A stretch of DNA of 64,000 bases, taken from the NCBI GenBank assembly GCA_964480945.1, contig CAYZRX010000006.1, positions 1-64,000 on the forward strand, given 5' to 3'. Positions 51,804-60,459 of this stretch are shown piece after piece; the stretch's first letter is position 1; every line of letters begins with the position of its first letter. The DNA is from VGWB01 sp964480945. Lineage in GTDB: Bacteria; Bacteroidota; Ignavibacteria; UBA10030. The position numbers and the translations under genes were made by a program. The notes beneath the pieces are model-generated. The model searched no databases, was not told where the DNA came from, and saw nothing but the letters and a program-made list of their open reading frames with translations.

Positions 51804-52808
51804 CTACTTAATGCGTATGGAAGCAACCGCTTTCTCGAAGGCTGGTAAGAAGTCTTTTCTCGCGGGCTGATAGTAGGTCAGAATAATCCGATACACCTTG
51901 TCGTTCTTTACAACAAAATAGACCCTCCGTCCTATTTCCCTTGCCGGTGAATAGTTGAGGTAGATTGCCTTCAGCCCGTCGATCTTTGTCTCTCCCCTCG
52001 ACGTAACCTTGAACATCTTCTCATTCTGCTCAACTACCTTGTCTACCGTTAGTTTCTTTGCCGGACGAACGTCGATGAGGATGTTAGAGTCCTGCCGATA
52101 GCCCTGAATCTGCAGCATGAACTGCACCTCACCGGAGGGTGGCGGGCTTGATGGCTCAAAGTTGTTGGGGTACGATATGTCAAGAAATGAATTCGAAAAC
52201 GTCTCAAACTCCGCGGAAGGAATCGCGGGATTTACAGGAGCTGCCTTCGGCTTTGGCAATTCTACGGAGGCAAAGAACGAATCGACGACGACCTTGTAGG
52301 GCTCAAAGAAATCGTTGAACGCCTCATAGGAGACTGTGTACATCATCGAGTCTTTGATCGCGAGCGTTCGAATCACCGAGATCTTGTTCTTCTCGTCAAA
52401 CCGGCCGCTGTACGTGATCCTGCTCGCTGGCGCATCTTCGATCTTCGACGGTTCAACTGACTGCACGGTGTAGCCACTGGCGGTGAGATCGGTCTTGAGA
52501 TTGTTCATATAGGTCTCAAGCGGCTTCAGCGTGTCGAGCTTTTCGTACTTCACCGAGAGCTGAGCCCCGTCTTGCCCTTCCTGCGCGGTCGGATCATAGA
52601 ACTTCTGAAGGGCATCCTGCGAAGTGTAGAAACTCACCTTCGTACCCTCGGTCACTTTCTGCCAGCCTTGCGGTATTGTGAACTGCACCTTGAAGTAGGG
52701 ATCTTGGAAATGTTCCCACCCTGTTATGTTCGCCGTCATGGGCTTCTTGCTGCATCCTATCAGCAGGAGGACACCGAGTGTGAAGATGCTCAGCAGTCTC
52801 TGGTTCAT
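51804..52808 (-). CDS. Lipoprotein, PsbP-like N-terminal region
   Basis: 334 aa. The signal ends in a lipobox (LLLIGCSKK, Cys19), so it is lipid-anchored. Two similar halves of about 150 residues can be guessed (FKVQFTIPQGWQKVTEG and FLDISYPNNFEPSS starts), each resembling the PsbP/MOG1-like fold. No catalytic residues are recognised. It follows a tiny membrane protein gene and the TPR gene on the same strand; whether it belongs to their operon is unclear. Confidence 0.6.
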   Translation of the reverse strand: MNQRLLSIFTLGVLLLIGCSKKPMTANITGWEHFQDPYFKVQFTIPQGWQKVTEGTKVSFYTSQDALQKFYDPTAQEGQDGAQLSVKYEKLDTLKPLETYMNNLKTDLTASGYTVQSVEPSKIEDAPASRITYSGRFDEKNKISVIRTLAIKDSMMYTVSYEAFNDFFEPYKVVVDSFFASVELPKPKAAPVNPAIPSAEFETFSNSFLDISYPNNFEPSSPPPSGEVQFMLQIQGYRQDSNILIDVRPAKKLTVDKVVEQNEKMFKVTSRGETKIDGLKAIYLNYSPAREIGRRVYFVVKNDKVYRIILTYYQPARKDFLPAFEKAVASIRIK

Positions 52809-52851
52809 CGCACGAGTCCTTTCGTGTATGATCTTAGGTCTGTTGGCTGTC

Positions 52852-52983
52852 TTAGCCGATGAAATAAGATTTTATGACATAGCCTATGATGATCACGAGC
52901 GTCAGCACCACGAGACCCATGAACACGTAGAAGCCGGTGACGGGGTGCTGTTCTTTCTGCGTTGACGTTTCTTGATCTGCCAT
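52852..52983 (-). CDS. Small 43-aa membrane protein
   Basis: Short frame from ATG 52983, preceded by GAGGAAC, to TAA at 52852-52854. Residues 1-13 are polar (ADQETSTQKEQHP), residues 17-40 form one hydrophobic span (GFYVFMGLVVLTLVIIIGYV). The ribosome site, length and position between the lipoprotein and the TPR gene support a real gene. Family not recognised. Confidence 0.55.
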   Translation of the reverse strand: MADQETSTQKEQHPVTGFYVFMGLVVLTLVIIIGYVIKSYFIG

Positions 52984-53140
52984 GAAGAGTTCCTCAGTGA
53001 GATTCCACAAGCGCGAGTAGCCGGCTCAAACCAATCCGTTCTGTCGCCCCGAAATGAATCCGGAGTCTGCTTCGAGTTGAACAACAGATACTGAAAGCGG
53101 CCCGAGTTCAGCGTGACAGAGAGGGTTCGTGATACGCGTT

Positions 53141-54832
53141 CTAGTCAACCGGTATCCCCAGAGATATGAGCATGTTCTTAGCGTCTTTGTTCGTCGGGTT
53201 GAGCTTCAGCACCCTTCTGTACTCCTCGATCGCCTTATCTTTGTCCCCAGACAATTGATTCGCCTGCCCGATCCAAAGGTGCGTCTGCCAATCATCCTCT
53301 TTATACTTCAGCGCTCTGCTCAAGCTCTCAATCGCCTGAGAGTACTTCTTCTCCTTCAAATAAGAAGCACCGATGTTTTTGTACGCTTCGCTGAGATCTC
53401 GCTTGTACTTAGCTTCCTCGTTGGCAGGAATCAGCTTGATCCAGGTTTCGTACTCCCTCCTTGCCTCAGCAAGCGAGTCCACCGACAACGATATGAGCGC
53501 CTGCGCGAGATACAAATGACCAGCTGCGTAGTCTGGCAGTTTGCTTGTCACGTAGCGAAGAGCCACGCGAGCGCTATCGAAGTGTGCATTATCAGAGCGT
53601 CCCAATACCATTTCACAGAGGGCAAAGTTCACGAACAGGGTGTAGTGCGTTGAGTCCAACGCGATCGCCTTCTGGAACATGACAGCAGCCGGCTCCCACT
53701 TCTGCCAACTCATGTAAATCGTGCCCATATTGATGTACACCGCTTTCAGATCGGGCCTGATCTTGACGATCTCTTGATACGTTTGCAGCGTGAGCGTATC
53801 CTTTTTCAGCTCCGAGTAGTCCTCAGCGAGCTCAATAAGATCACCCAGCTTGAGTGCGTCCACCGATCTCAGTCTGGTGTAAGAATCAACGCCTTCCTTA
53901 TACTGCTTCAATCTTGATTGAGAGCTCGCGAGGAAGCGCAACACATCACCATTCTTGGGATCGTTCTTCAGCGCTCGCTGCGCGGCCTTGATCGCATCGC
54001 TGTACTGACCGGTGAAGTAAAGGGCCTCGGTGTACGACGGCCATACATCTTCTGCGTTCGGGAAGCGCCGAACATACAGCTTCAGTACCTCCGCTGCATC
54101 GACATAGAGCTTCGGTCGCGAGCTCATGTACATCCTTGCAAGCTCCAGCAGCGCTGCCTGGTTCGTTGTGTCAATCACTGCGACACGCTTGTACTCGCGC
54201 GCAGCGTCGTTGTACCGATGCTCCTTGTAGTAGAGCTTGGCAAGACTGTTGTGCACGTCGACCCGCGTTGAATCGAGCTCGATAGATTTCTCGTACTGCG
54301 TGATGGCGAAGGGGGTGACCCCCTGTCTGCTGTACGCTTCCCCTAGTCCTTGATAGACCACCGCCAAATTCGGGTTCGCTTCTTTCGCTCGTGAAAGGGC
54401 GATGATCGCTTGGTCAACGGAATCCGCCTCCAGTAGGACGAATCCTAGTTGGATCAACAGCTTCACATCGTTCTTTTTCTCGACTAGACCCGATTTCAGA
54501 GCGTTGTATGCGCCCGTGATATCTTTTCGGCTTCTTGCGACGTTCGCCACCAGCAGATAGCCGCTGACATTTGTCTCATCCAGTGATATCACTTTCTCGC
54601 CGGCCAGCTTTGCAGAATCAAGGTTTGAGATTTTGAAGTACGCCTCACCAAGAAGTAGCCAGGCATCGGCGCTTCTGGCGTTTGTCTCGACGAACTGACG
54701 AAAAACAGCAATACCCTCCTTTGTCTTCCCCTGATTGAGCAGATCTTTTCCCCGATCCAGCTCTGCTTGAGCAAACACTGAAGTCGGGATAACTATGCAC
54801 CAGAGAACAAGAATAGCGGCGATCTTTTTCAT
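53141..54832 (-). CDS. Periplasmic TPR-repeat protein
   Basis: 563 aa from ATG 54832, with AGGAG eleven nucleotides upstream; the frame runs back to 55018 but only through the PstS-like gene. A signal peptide (KKIAAILVLWCIVIPTSVFA) is followed by about fourteen TPR units, for example AWLLLGEAYFKISNLDSAKL, LAVVYQGLGEAYSRQG and WQTHLWIGQANQLSGDKDKA. TPR proteins scaffold complexes. It is last in the STAS-ExbBDD-TonB-PstS-like unit, with 8 nt to the PstS-like gene, so it likely acts with that periplasmic protein or TonB (inference). Confidence 0.85.
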   Translation of the reverse strand: MKKIAAILVLWCIVIPTSVFAQAELDRGKDLLNQGKTKEGIAVFRQFVETNARSADAWLLLGEAYFKISNLDSAKLAGEKVISLDETNVSGYLLVANVARSRKDITGAYNALKSGLVEKKNDVKLLIQLGFVLLEADSVDQAIIALSRAKEANPNLAVVYQGLGEAYSRQGVTPFAITQYEKSIELDSTRVDVHNSLAKLYYKEHRYNDAAREYKRVAVIDTTNQAALLELARMYMSSRPKLYVDAAEVLKLYVRRFPNAEDVWPSYTEALYFTGQYSDAIKAAQRALKNDPKNGDVLRFLASSQSRLKQYKEGVDSYTRLRSVDALKLGDLIELAEDYSELKKDTLTLQTYQEIVKIRPDLKAVYINMGTIYMSWQKWEPAAVMFQKAIALDSTHYTLFVNFALCEMVLGRSDNAHFDSARVALRYVTSKLPDYAAGHLYLAQALISLSVDSLAEARREYETWIKLIPANEEAKYKRDLSEAYKNIGASYLKEKKYSQAIESLSRALKYKEDDWQTHLWIGQANQLSGDKDKAIEEYRRVLKLNPTNKDAKNMLISLGIPVD

Positions 54833-54839
54833 TGCGGAA

Positions 54840-55760
54840 CTACTCCTGAGTGAGTTGAATGACGCGGTACGGCACCGTCTTTGGAACAAGTCCGGCGTCC
54901 CAAAAGATCTTCTGTCCAGGCATGCTCGCAACAAACGTGCTGAAGCCCTGTGCCACCCCCGGACTCTTCTCTGAAGTGTAGATGTAGATGGAGTAGATGA
55001 GAGGATACACCCGATCATACATATTGTTCTGATTCAGCTTCACCGCCTCCTCGGTCTTTCCCTCCTTTGGCTGTATGTCGAGCAAACGGACGTCTTTCTT
55101 GAACCATCGGCCCTTCGGTTGAGTCGTGTCTTCCCAGGTTGCGTATGAAATCACGCCGATCGCAGACGGGTGAAGGGCGACGTATGCGATCACATCGCTC
55201 TGCGACGGGGCGACAAAGGAGGGAACAACCTCCTTTTCCGGCTTGAAGAAAACCCGGGTCAGCAGCTCATAAAGACCGGAATTCCTGCCCGTGACACAGA
55301 ACTCAATTGGCCCGCTGAGCTTCGAGCTGGGGACTGCTCTCCAATCCGCGAGCTTGCCCACAATGATCGCCGCGAGAGTTTCCGCGGAGAGCGATCTTGT
55401 TCGGTTTGACGAATGGACAAGGATTGCGAGCGCGTCACTCGCCATTTCCGTCTCAACGACCCTGATCTCTGCCCCTTGAACTGCTGCACGCTCTTCGGCG
55501 TTCAGCGGCCGATCCACCACAATGCAAGCAGCGCTATCGTTGATCATTTGCACGATTGCGTCGCGGGTGGTCATCCCCAAGACCTGCACGACAGCGCTGG
55601 TGTAGATGCGGTGGTACTCTTCTGCCTCTTGCTGCATCAGCGGCAGGTACGCATCCGTTGCCAACACCTGAAGCGCTCCGGTCCTGATATCCGATCCCGG
55701 CTGCTTTCCGCAACCGACGAGGACAACCAGAATCCACAACAGCAGCCCGGTGGTTTTCAT
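54840..55760 (-). CDS. PstS-like phosphate-binding-type lipoprotein
   Basis: 306 aa. Signal with lipobox (LVVLVGCGK, Cys17). The PBP-like fold shows LQVLATDAYLPLMQQEAEEY near residue 30, RDAIVQMINDSAACIVVDR near residue 66 and IEFCVTGRNSGLYELLTR near residue 152, with the SGT-like loop of PstS changed to TGRNSG. It is not followed by pstCAB; its ATG overlaps the stop of the small membrane protein (ATGA). A phosphate-binding role therefore need not hold; signal sensing or a TonB-linked role is as likely. Confidence 0.75.
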   Translation of the reverse strand: MKTTGLLLWILVVLVGCGKQPGSDIRTGALQVLATDAYLPLMQQEAEEYHRIYTSAVVQVLGMTTRDAIVQMINDSAACIVVDRPLNAEERAAVQGAEIRVVETEMASDALAILVHSSNRTRSLSAETLAAIIVGKLADWRAVPSSKLSGPIEFCVTGRNSGLYELLTRVFFKPEKEVVPSFVAPSQSDVIAYVALHPSAIGVISYATWEDTTQPKGRWFKKDVRLLDIQPKEGKTEEAVKLNQNNMYDRVYPLIYSIYIYTSEKSPGVAQGFSTFVASMPGQKIFWDAGLVPKTVPYRVIQLTQE

Positions 55761-55969
55761 TGGTCTTGTCTCTCAGCTTGCGTGGCTCGCATTCTCGTCA
55801 CTGCAAACCGATAGATGCCAAAGAGCAGCAACACGACACCAAACGCGATCCGGACGTTCGAGGGCATTCCTTCATTGACGACCCCCCCGGTCAGGACCAG
55901 GATCCCGAAAATCCCCACGACCCCCGAGATGGCGTAACCGACTATCTCAGAAGGACGAATCGCTTTCAA
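55757..55969 (-). CDS. Small two-span membrane protein of the TonB cluster
   Basis: 70 aa with a TTG start at 55969, supported by GGAAGTGAG just upstream and by its 3-nt distance from the tonB stop. Two spans (residues 10-28 and 40-56) and a basic tail. Its stop overlaps the ATG of the PstS-like gene. Family not recognised. Confidence 0.6.
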   Translation of the reverse strand: MKAIRPSEIVGYAISGVVGIFGILVLTGGVVNEGMPSNVRIAFGVVLLLFGIYRFAVTRMRATQAERQDQ

Positions 55970-55972
55970 TAC

Positions 55973-56692
55973 TCACTTCCCTGTTGTGAGCTTGAACCGG
56001 AACGGAATGGAAACCCAGACCGAAACAGGCCCGTTCTTCATCATTGCAGGCGTGAAGACCCACTGCATCGCTGCATCGACTGCTGGCTGGTTGAAGATTT
56101 CCGCATCACTCTTCAACACGACCGCCTTCCTGGCCTTTCCTTCCTTATCGACCCAAATCTTCACCCACACCGTCCCTTCAAGTCCGGCACGTGTGGCAAG
56201 GTCGGGATACTTTGGCGTCACCTGCTTGATTGGCTCCGGAGCTTTCTCGTAGGGGACATAGTCGGCCGGCGGCTCCTCCTCCTCGATCCTGATCTCCTCT
56301 TTCGCACCCCCGCCGGTACCCGTTGACACGATCGGTGCCGTTTGTTGGCTCAGCTCTTGTTGTGTTGCGATCGTCTGCTCAGGGCTGACCTCAGCATCTG
56401 GCACCGGGACCGGGATACCAACGCTCGGCTTCAGCGCAGCACTTGTCACCGCTACAGCGGGAGCAGCGTCCTGCAGAGATGGAGGCGGTCCAAGTTCACT
56501 GTACTTCATGATGCGTATCGTACGGGCCCCCTCGTCCTCTTTGCTGAGATAGACGGTTCCCCAGTAGATCCCTGCCCCCAGGAAGTGGAACGCTGCTGCG
56601 ATGACCAACCCGCGCACAAGATAGTTCCTGTACACCTGCTTGAGCTCGGGGGCACCGTAGTTCGTATAATACTTTACGTCAAGTTGTTCCAT
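55973..56692 (-). CDS. tonB: TonB-family energy transducer
   Basis: 239 aa. One N-terminal span (residues 27-48), a proline-rich periplasmic linker (residues 65-155 with IPVPVPDAEVSPEQ), and the TonB_C domain (VTPKYPDLATRAGLEGTVWV near residue 160, then VFTPAMMKNGPVSVWVSIPF). It takes proton-motive energy from ExbB/ExbD to an outer membrane partner. No TonB-dependent receptor is in the window. Four genes ExbB, ExbD, ExbD and TonB are in direct order. Confidence 0.9.
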   Translation of the reverse strand: MEQLDVKYYTNYGAPELKQVYRNYLVRGLVIAAAFHFLGAGIYWGTVYLSKEDEGARTIRIMKYSELGPPPSLQDAAPAVAVTSAALKPSVGIPVPVPDAEVSPEQTIATQQELSQQTAPIVSTGTGGGAKEEIRIEEEEPPADYVPYEKAPEPIKQVTPKYPDLATRAGLEGTVWVKIWVDKEGKARKAVVLKSDAEIFNQPAVDAAMQWVFTPAMMKNGPVSVWVSIPFRFKLTTGK

Positions 56693-56710
56693 AGACTTTC
56701 GCTCCTTCCC

Positions 56711-57217
56711 TTACGAGGCTCTTGCTTTTTGTATCTCTCGCACGTCGTATGGCTGCATCGGCGCAAGGCTAAACCTCGTGATATCGGCAAGGTTAAATTC
56801 GTCCAATATGTCAACCATCATCTTGTATGTGCTCGCGCGATCGATCCGCAGAAGGGTAATCAACTTCGGATTACTCTTGATGCGCTCCAGCAACAGGGCG
56901 TGAAGGTCAGCGAACTCGACTTGTTTCGCTGGCTCCCTCGCCATGTTCCAGTAGATGGTGTTATCCGGAGCAACACGAATCGTAAGCAGGTTCGATTCAG
57001 CCACCTCGACAGTGTTCTTGTCGTCTGGCGGGACGTTGATCTCCATCGCCTGCGGCTTGCTGAAGTACGTCGTCAGCATGAAGAACGTCAACAATAGCAA
57101 GATGACGTCCACCATCGGCGTCATATTGATGCTAACGCCTAGCCTGTGCTTTTTTATGTGTTTCTTGCCGGCTTTGCGGGCGGCACTTTTCGATTCGCCA
57201 GTTTCAACAGCTGCCAT
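56711..57217 (-). CDS. exbD: ExbD/TolR-family biopolymer transport protein, copy 2
   Basis: 168 aa. A basic N-terminal tail of 28 residues (KSAARKAGKKHIKKHRLG) is followed by the single span with the essential Asp in NMTPMVDVILLLLTFFM (Asp near residue 36), then a periplasmic domain. The tail is longer than in copy 1. Together with ExbB it forms the proton-conducting motor. ATG 57217. Confidence 0.9.
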   Translation of the reverse strand: MAAVETGESKSAARKAGKKHIKKHRLGVSINMTPMVDVILLLLTFFMLTTYFSKPQAMEINVPPDDKNTVEVAESNLLTIRVAPDNTIYWNMAREPAKQVEFADLHALLLERIKSNPKLITLLRIDRASTYKMMVDILDEFNLADITRFSLAPMQPYDVREIQKARAS

Positions 57218-57237
57218 AGTTCTTACTCCATCAACGA

Positions 57238-57702
57238 TTAGGTTTTCTTAGCCTCGGTAACGAGGTTGAACCGAGTGATTTTTGATTTCTGCAGGATGTC
57301 TATGACGTCTTCAACGGGACCGTAGGGTGCCTCCTTGTCGCCTTTCACCACAGTACGAAGCTTCGGATTGGCAACACGGGCCTGGACCAGGAGGCTGCTC
57401 AGGTTATCTTTCGTGATCTCAATCTCAGGCCGCAGCTTGTTTTCCTCGCCGAAGAGCGTAGCCATAATAAGCTGCGAAGGCGACCCCAGGAAGATTCGTC
57501 CATCCCTCGAAATCGTCACGATGATAACATCCGACTCCGGCAATTTGAATTGCGCATGGGATGCCGGCAGGTTGATTACAACAGCCTCGGGCGGTCGGAA
57601 CTGCGTGGTCATCATGAAGAACGTCAGCAACAGCAATATGACGTCCACCATCGGCGTCATATCGATCCTGACCGATATACGGGCTTTTTTGATTCTCGCC
57701 AT
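57238..57702 (-). CDS. exbD: ExbD/TolR-family biopolymer transport protein, copy 1
   Basis: 154 aa. The span contains Asp in DMTPMVDVILLLLTFFMM near residue 19, then a periplasmic domain (LPESDVIIVTISRDGRIFLG). ATG 57702. Two unlike ExbD genes with one ExbB are frequent in Bacteroidota; the motor may contain both. It is 13 nt after exbB. Confidence 0.92.
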   Translation of the reverse strand: MARIKKARISVRIDMTPMVDVILLLLTFFMMTTQFRPPEAVVINLPASHAQFKLPESDVIIVTISRDGRIFLGSPSQLIMATLFGEENKLRPEIEITKDNLSSLLVQARVANPKLRTVVKGDKEAPYGPVEDVIDILQKSKITRFNLVTEAKKT

Positions 57703-57715
57703 AGGAAGACCTCAC

Positions 57716-58456
57716 CTATTTGGATTTTCCAGTTGGGGTTTTCTCCGCCAATGATTGGACGATAGAATAGCTCGCTTCGTCGATCATGTACGTAAAGTTG
57801 TCGACTTTCGTTGTGAAAAAGTTGTACGCGAGGATCCCGGAGATCGCTGCAACAAGCCCGCCGGCCGTATTCACCAGCGCCTCTGAAATTCCAAGTGCAA
57901 GCTGGATTGCATCAGGTGTGCCAGCCTTGGCCAGTGCGTTGAACGCACGGATCATACCCAGCACGGTTCCAAGAAGTCCCCACAAAACGGAAACCGTGGC
58001 AATTGTTGAAAGGGCGACCAGGTTCTTCTCCAGCAGTGGAACCTCCAACATCATCGCTTCCTCAATCGCGTGCTGAACCTCAGCCATCATTTCTTTCTGA
58101 CTCTTGATATCCCCTTCCTGGATCATCATCTTGTAGCGCTCCAATCCCGTCCGAATGATGTTGGCGCAGGAACCTCGCTGCTTATCACACGCTGCAATTC
58201 CGCCATCGATGTTTCCCTTGTTGATCTCCAGCGTCACGTTCTTCAAGAAAACCGCCAGTGATCCTCGCCCTTGCGCTTTGCGCAGCGAGAAGATGCGCTC
58301 GAAAACGAACGTCGCCACCATAAGCGTCATCGCGATCAAGCCGATAACGAGGTAGCCGCCCTTCTGGATGTAGTCGGGCATCAAGTATGCAAAAATGAAA
58401 TATGCAACGATTAAGGCGACAACCAGCACGATCGTCATGAATACAGATTGTTTCAT
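57716..58456 (-). CDS. exbB: ExbB/TolQ-family proton channel
   Basis: 246 aa. Three spans (about residues 5-22, 34-52 and 150-215 with LVALSTIATVSVLWGLLGTV and GMIRAFNALAKAG). The cytoplasmic helix bundle is MAEVQHAIEEAMMLEVPLLE. AGGAG precedes ATG 58456. It starts 47 nt after the STAS gene and is followed by both exbD genes, so the STAS to TPR set is likely one operon. Confidence 0.9.
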   Translation of the reverse strand: MKQSVFMTIVLVVALIVAYFIFAYLMPDYIQKGGYLVIGLIAMTLMVATFVFERIFSLRKAQGRGSLAVFLKNVTLEINKGNIDGGIAACDKQRGSCANIIRTGLERYKMMIQEGDIKSQKEMMAEVQHAIEEAMMLEVPLLEKNLVALSTIATVSVLWGLLGTVLGMIRAFNALAKAGTPDAIQLALGISEALVNTAGGLVAAISGILAYNFFTTKVDNFTYMIDEASYSIVQSLAEKTPTGKSK

Positions 58457-58503
58457 CGGTACTCCTTTCGTTAGGTGAAAAAGTGAGTTAGTAACGAGAA
58501 CGG

Positions 58504-58848
58504 TTACTTGAAATTCTTGACAGCCACATCCCGTGTCTCCTCCAGGTCAAAAACGCTGGCAAGCCGCGTGATGACAAAAACGTTCTGCACGCCTTTCCCC
58601 ACCTCGCACAGCTTGATCTTCCCTCCCGCTTTGGTGTACATCGTATGGATCCCCACCAGCGCTCCTATCCCAGAACTGTTGATATACGTCACCCCCCCCA
58701 GGTCCAGCACGAGCTTTCTGTTTCCTTGCTCCAACAGATCGCGCGCTTTTGACTTCAACTCGTCGGTCTCCTCACCACCGATCAGCGAACCGCGTGGCTC
58801 AAGGACAGCGATCTCGAGGTTATTCATCGTGGAGACTTTCAGCGCCAT
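58504..58848 (-). CDS. STAS-domain anti-sigma factor antagonist
   Basis: 114 aa, SpoIIAA-like. Core YINSSGIGALVGIHTMYTK near residue 55 holds the conserved Ser that anti-sigma kinases phosphorylate. No anti-sigma kinase or PP2C phosphatase is next to it. It is the first gene after the sigma-54 promoter at 58929-58944 and precedes exbB. It could regulate or link the motor with another signalling protein; which one is not visible. Confidence 0.85.
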   Translation of the reverse strand: MALKVSTMNNLEIAVLEPRGSLIGGEETDELKSKARDLLEQGNRKLVLDLGGVTYINSSGIGALVGIHTMYTKAGGKIKLCEVGKGVQNVFVITRLASVFDLEETRDVAVKNFK

Positions 58849-58928
58849 ACCCCCTCCCTCATGTGTGCGTTAAGGGTGATTGTTAACTGGTTGAGATCAG
58901 ACACTTTTTCTTTCTGTCTCATCTAACT

Positions 58929-58944
58929 GGCAATCGTTGTGCCA
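58929..58944 (-). promoter_or_regulatory. Sigma-54 (-24/-12) promoter of the STAS-ExbBDD-TonB operon
   Basis: Minus-strand TGGCACAACGATTGCC: TGGCAC (58944-58939), five bases, TTGCC (58933-58929). The spacing and all invariant GG and GC bases match the RpoN consensus. The expected start of transcription is near 58918, about 70 nt before the STAS ATG. A sigma-54 activator gene ends 177 nt upstream. An inverted repeat TGTCA-ATCC-TGACA at 59029-59042, roughly 90 nt upstream of the -24 box, is a candidate activator site. Confidence 0.75.
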
Positions 58945-59121
58945 TCGAGATGAGCCTGCGGAGCGGCGAAAAAAGCACTCTTCCGGCACATGACGACTTC
59001 ATCGGCAGAAGGTGATTGAAAAATGCAATGTCAATCCTGACACAGGGACCCCGCTTGAAGCTAACCCGTTGAGGTGCAGACAGATAGGGACGCTTGCAGA
59101 ACGCAAAGGAGAGAGGGATGT

Positions 59122-60450
59122 TCAAAGACCGTATTTCTTGCGCTTCCGCCATAATGTCGCAGGATCGATGCCAAGAATCTGAGCGGCTTCATCGTAATCC
59201 TTGGCGTTCTGGAGCACTCTCTTGATGTGAAGTTTTTCTATCTCCTCGAGGGACAGCGCTCGCGCTGGGCGTTCGAGAGCGGAGCGGATTTCCTCGGGTA
59301 AGTGGGTCTGATCTATGACCCCATTCTGGGCAAGAAGGACGGAGCGCTCCATCACATTTTCCAATTCTCGAACGTTACCACTCCATCGATAGGCACGAAG
59401 GGCCTTCATGGCATCTGCGTTCAGCTGCAGCGGCGCTTCCTTTCCGAACTTCTTCAAGAAGTGCTGGATGAGCAATCCCAAGTCCTCCGGCCGATCGCGC
59501 AGTGGAAGGAGTTTGATTCGCACCGCGTTGAGCCGATAGAACAAGTCTTCTCTGAACGTGCCTTCCTTGAGTGCCTCCTCGAGGTCGCGGTTCGTTGCCG
59601 CAATAATACGCACATCGACTTTGCGCGGTACGCTTTCGCCGAGTTTCTCAAACTCTTTGCTCTGCAAGACGCGCAGCAGCTTTGCTTGTATACCGGGCGA
59701 GAGATCTGCAACCTCATCGAGGAAGATCGTCCCACCATCCGCCAATTCGAACCGACCCTGACGATCTTTGACGGCGCCCGTGAAAGCGCCCCGAACGTGC
59801 CCGAAGAGCTCACTTTCGAGCAGCTGCTCGGGGAGGGCGGCGCAGTTCACCTTGACAAACGGTCCTTCGGCACGCGGGCTTTTCTGGTGAATGAAATGCG
59901 CAAACAGCTCTTTCCCCGTTCCGCTCTCTCCTTCGACAAGGACGGAAATTGTACTTTCAGCCACGCGCGCGGCCAGATCAAGCTGCGCAAGCATTTCGCG
60001 GCTCCGCGTGATAATCTCTCCTGTCCCCTGCGTGACCGCAAGCTGGTCCCGCAGGCTCCGCACCTCCAGCTCCAGCTTGTGGTGTTCCCAAGCTTTCTGT
60101 GCAAAGAGCTGCAACTCCTTGAAGTCGAAGGGCTTCTGAAGATAGTGATAAGCCCCTTTCTTCATGGCATCGATGGCACTGTCGATGGAGCCATGGGCCG
60201 TAATGATCACAACGCTCGTGTCAGGCGAGTGCTTCTGGATTTCCTCCATCAATTCTATTCCGTCAATCGGCGCCATCTTCAAGTCGACGAACGCGAGGTC
60301 AAACTTCTCCTGACGCAGAATCTCAAGCACCTCCTGCGGCTTCGAGAACAGGCGCGTTTCATATCCGATGGAGGCAAAACAAATGCCCATCGTCTTGAGA
60401 ATGTTCGGCTCGTCGTCAACAACAAGCACTTTTGGAACTCTCTCGTCCAT
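59122..60450 (-). CDS. Sigma-54-dependent response regulator (NtrC family)
   Basis: 442 aa. Receiver Asp56 in LAFVDLKMAPIDG, AAA+ ATPase with Walker A VEGESGTGKELF near residue 170, the sigma-54 contact loop GHVRGAFTGAVKD near residue 220 (GAFTGA intact) and Walker B GTIFLDEVADL. C-terminal Fis-type helix-turn-helix YDEAAQILGIDPATLWRKRK. It opens RpoN-dependent promoters. The kinase gene lies directly upstream (9-nt gap) and a matching sigma-54 promoter directly downstream, so the cluster after it is the obvious target. Confidence 0.94.
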   Translation of the reverse strand: MDERVPKVLVVDDEPNILKTMGICFASIGYETRLFSKPQEVLEILRQEKFDLAFVDLKMAPIDGIELMEEIQKHSPDTSVVIITAHGSIDSAIDAMKKGAYHYLQKPFDFKELQLFAQKAWEHHKLELEVRSLRDQLAVTQGTGEIITRSREMLAQLDLAARVAESTISVLVEGESGTGKELFAHFIHQKSPRAEGPFVKVNCAALPEQLLESELFGHVRGAFTGAVKDRQGRFELADGGTIFLDEVADLSPGIQAKLLRVLQSKEFEKLGESVPRKVDVRIIAATNRDLEEALKEGTFREDLFYRLNAVRIKLLPLRDRPEDLGLLIQHFLKKFGKEAPLQLNADAMKALRAYRWSGNVRELENVMERSVLLAQNGVIDQTHLPEEIRSALERPARALSLEEIEKLHIKRVLQNAKDYDEAAQILGIDPATLWRKRKKYGL

Positions 60451-60459
60451 CTCTGGCCG

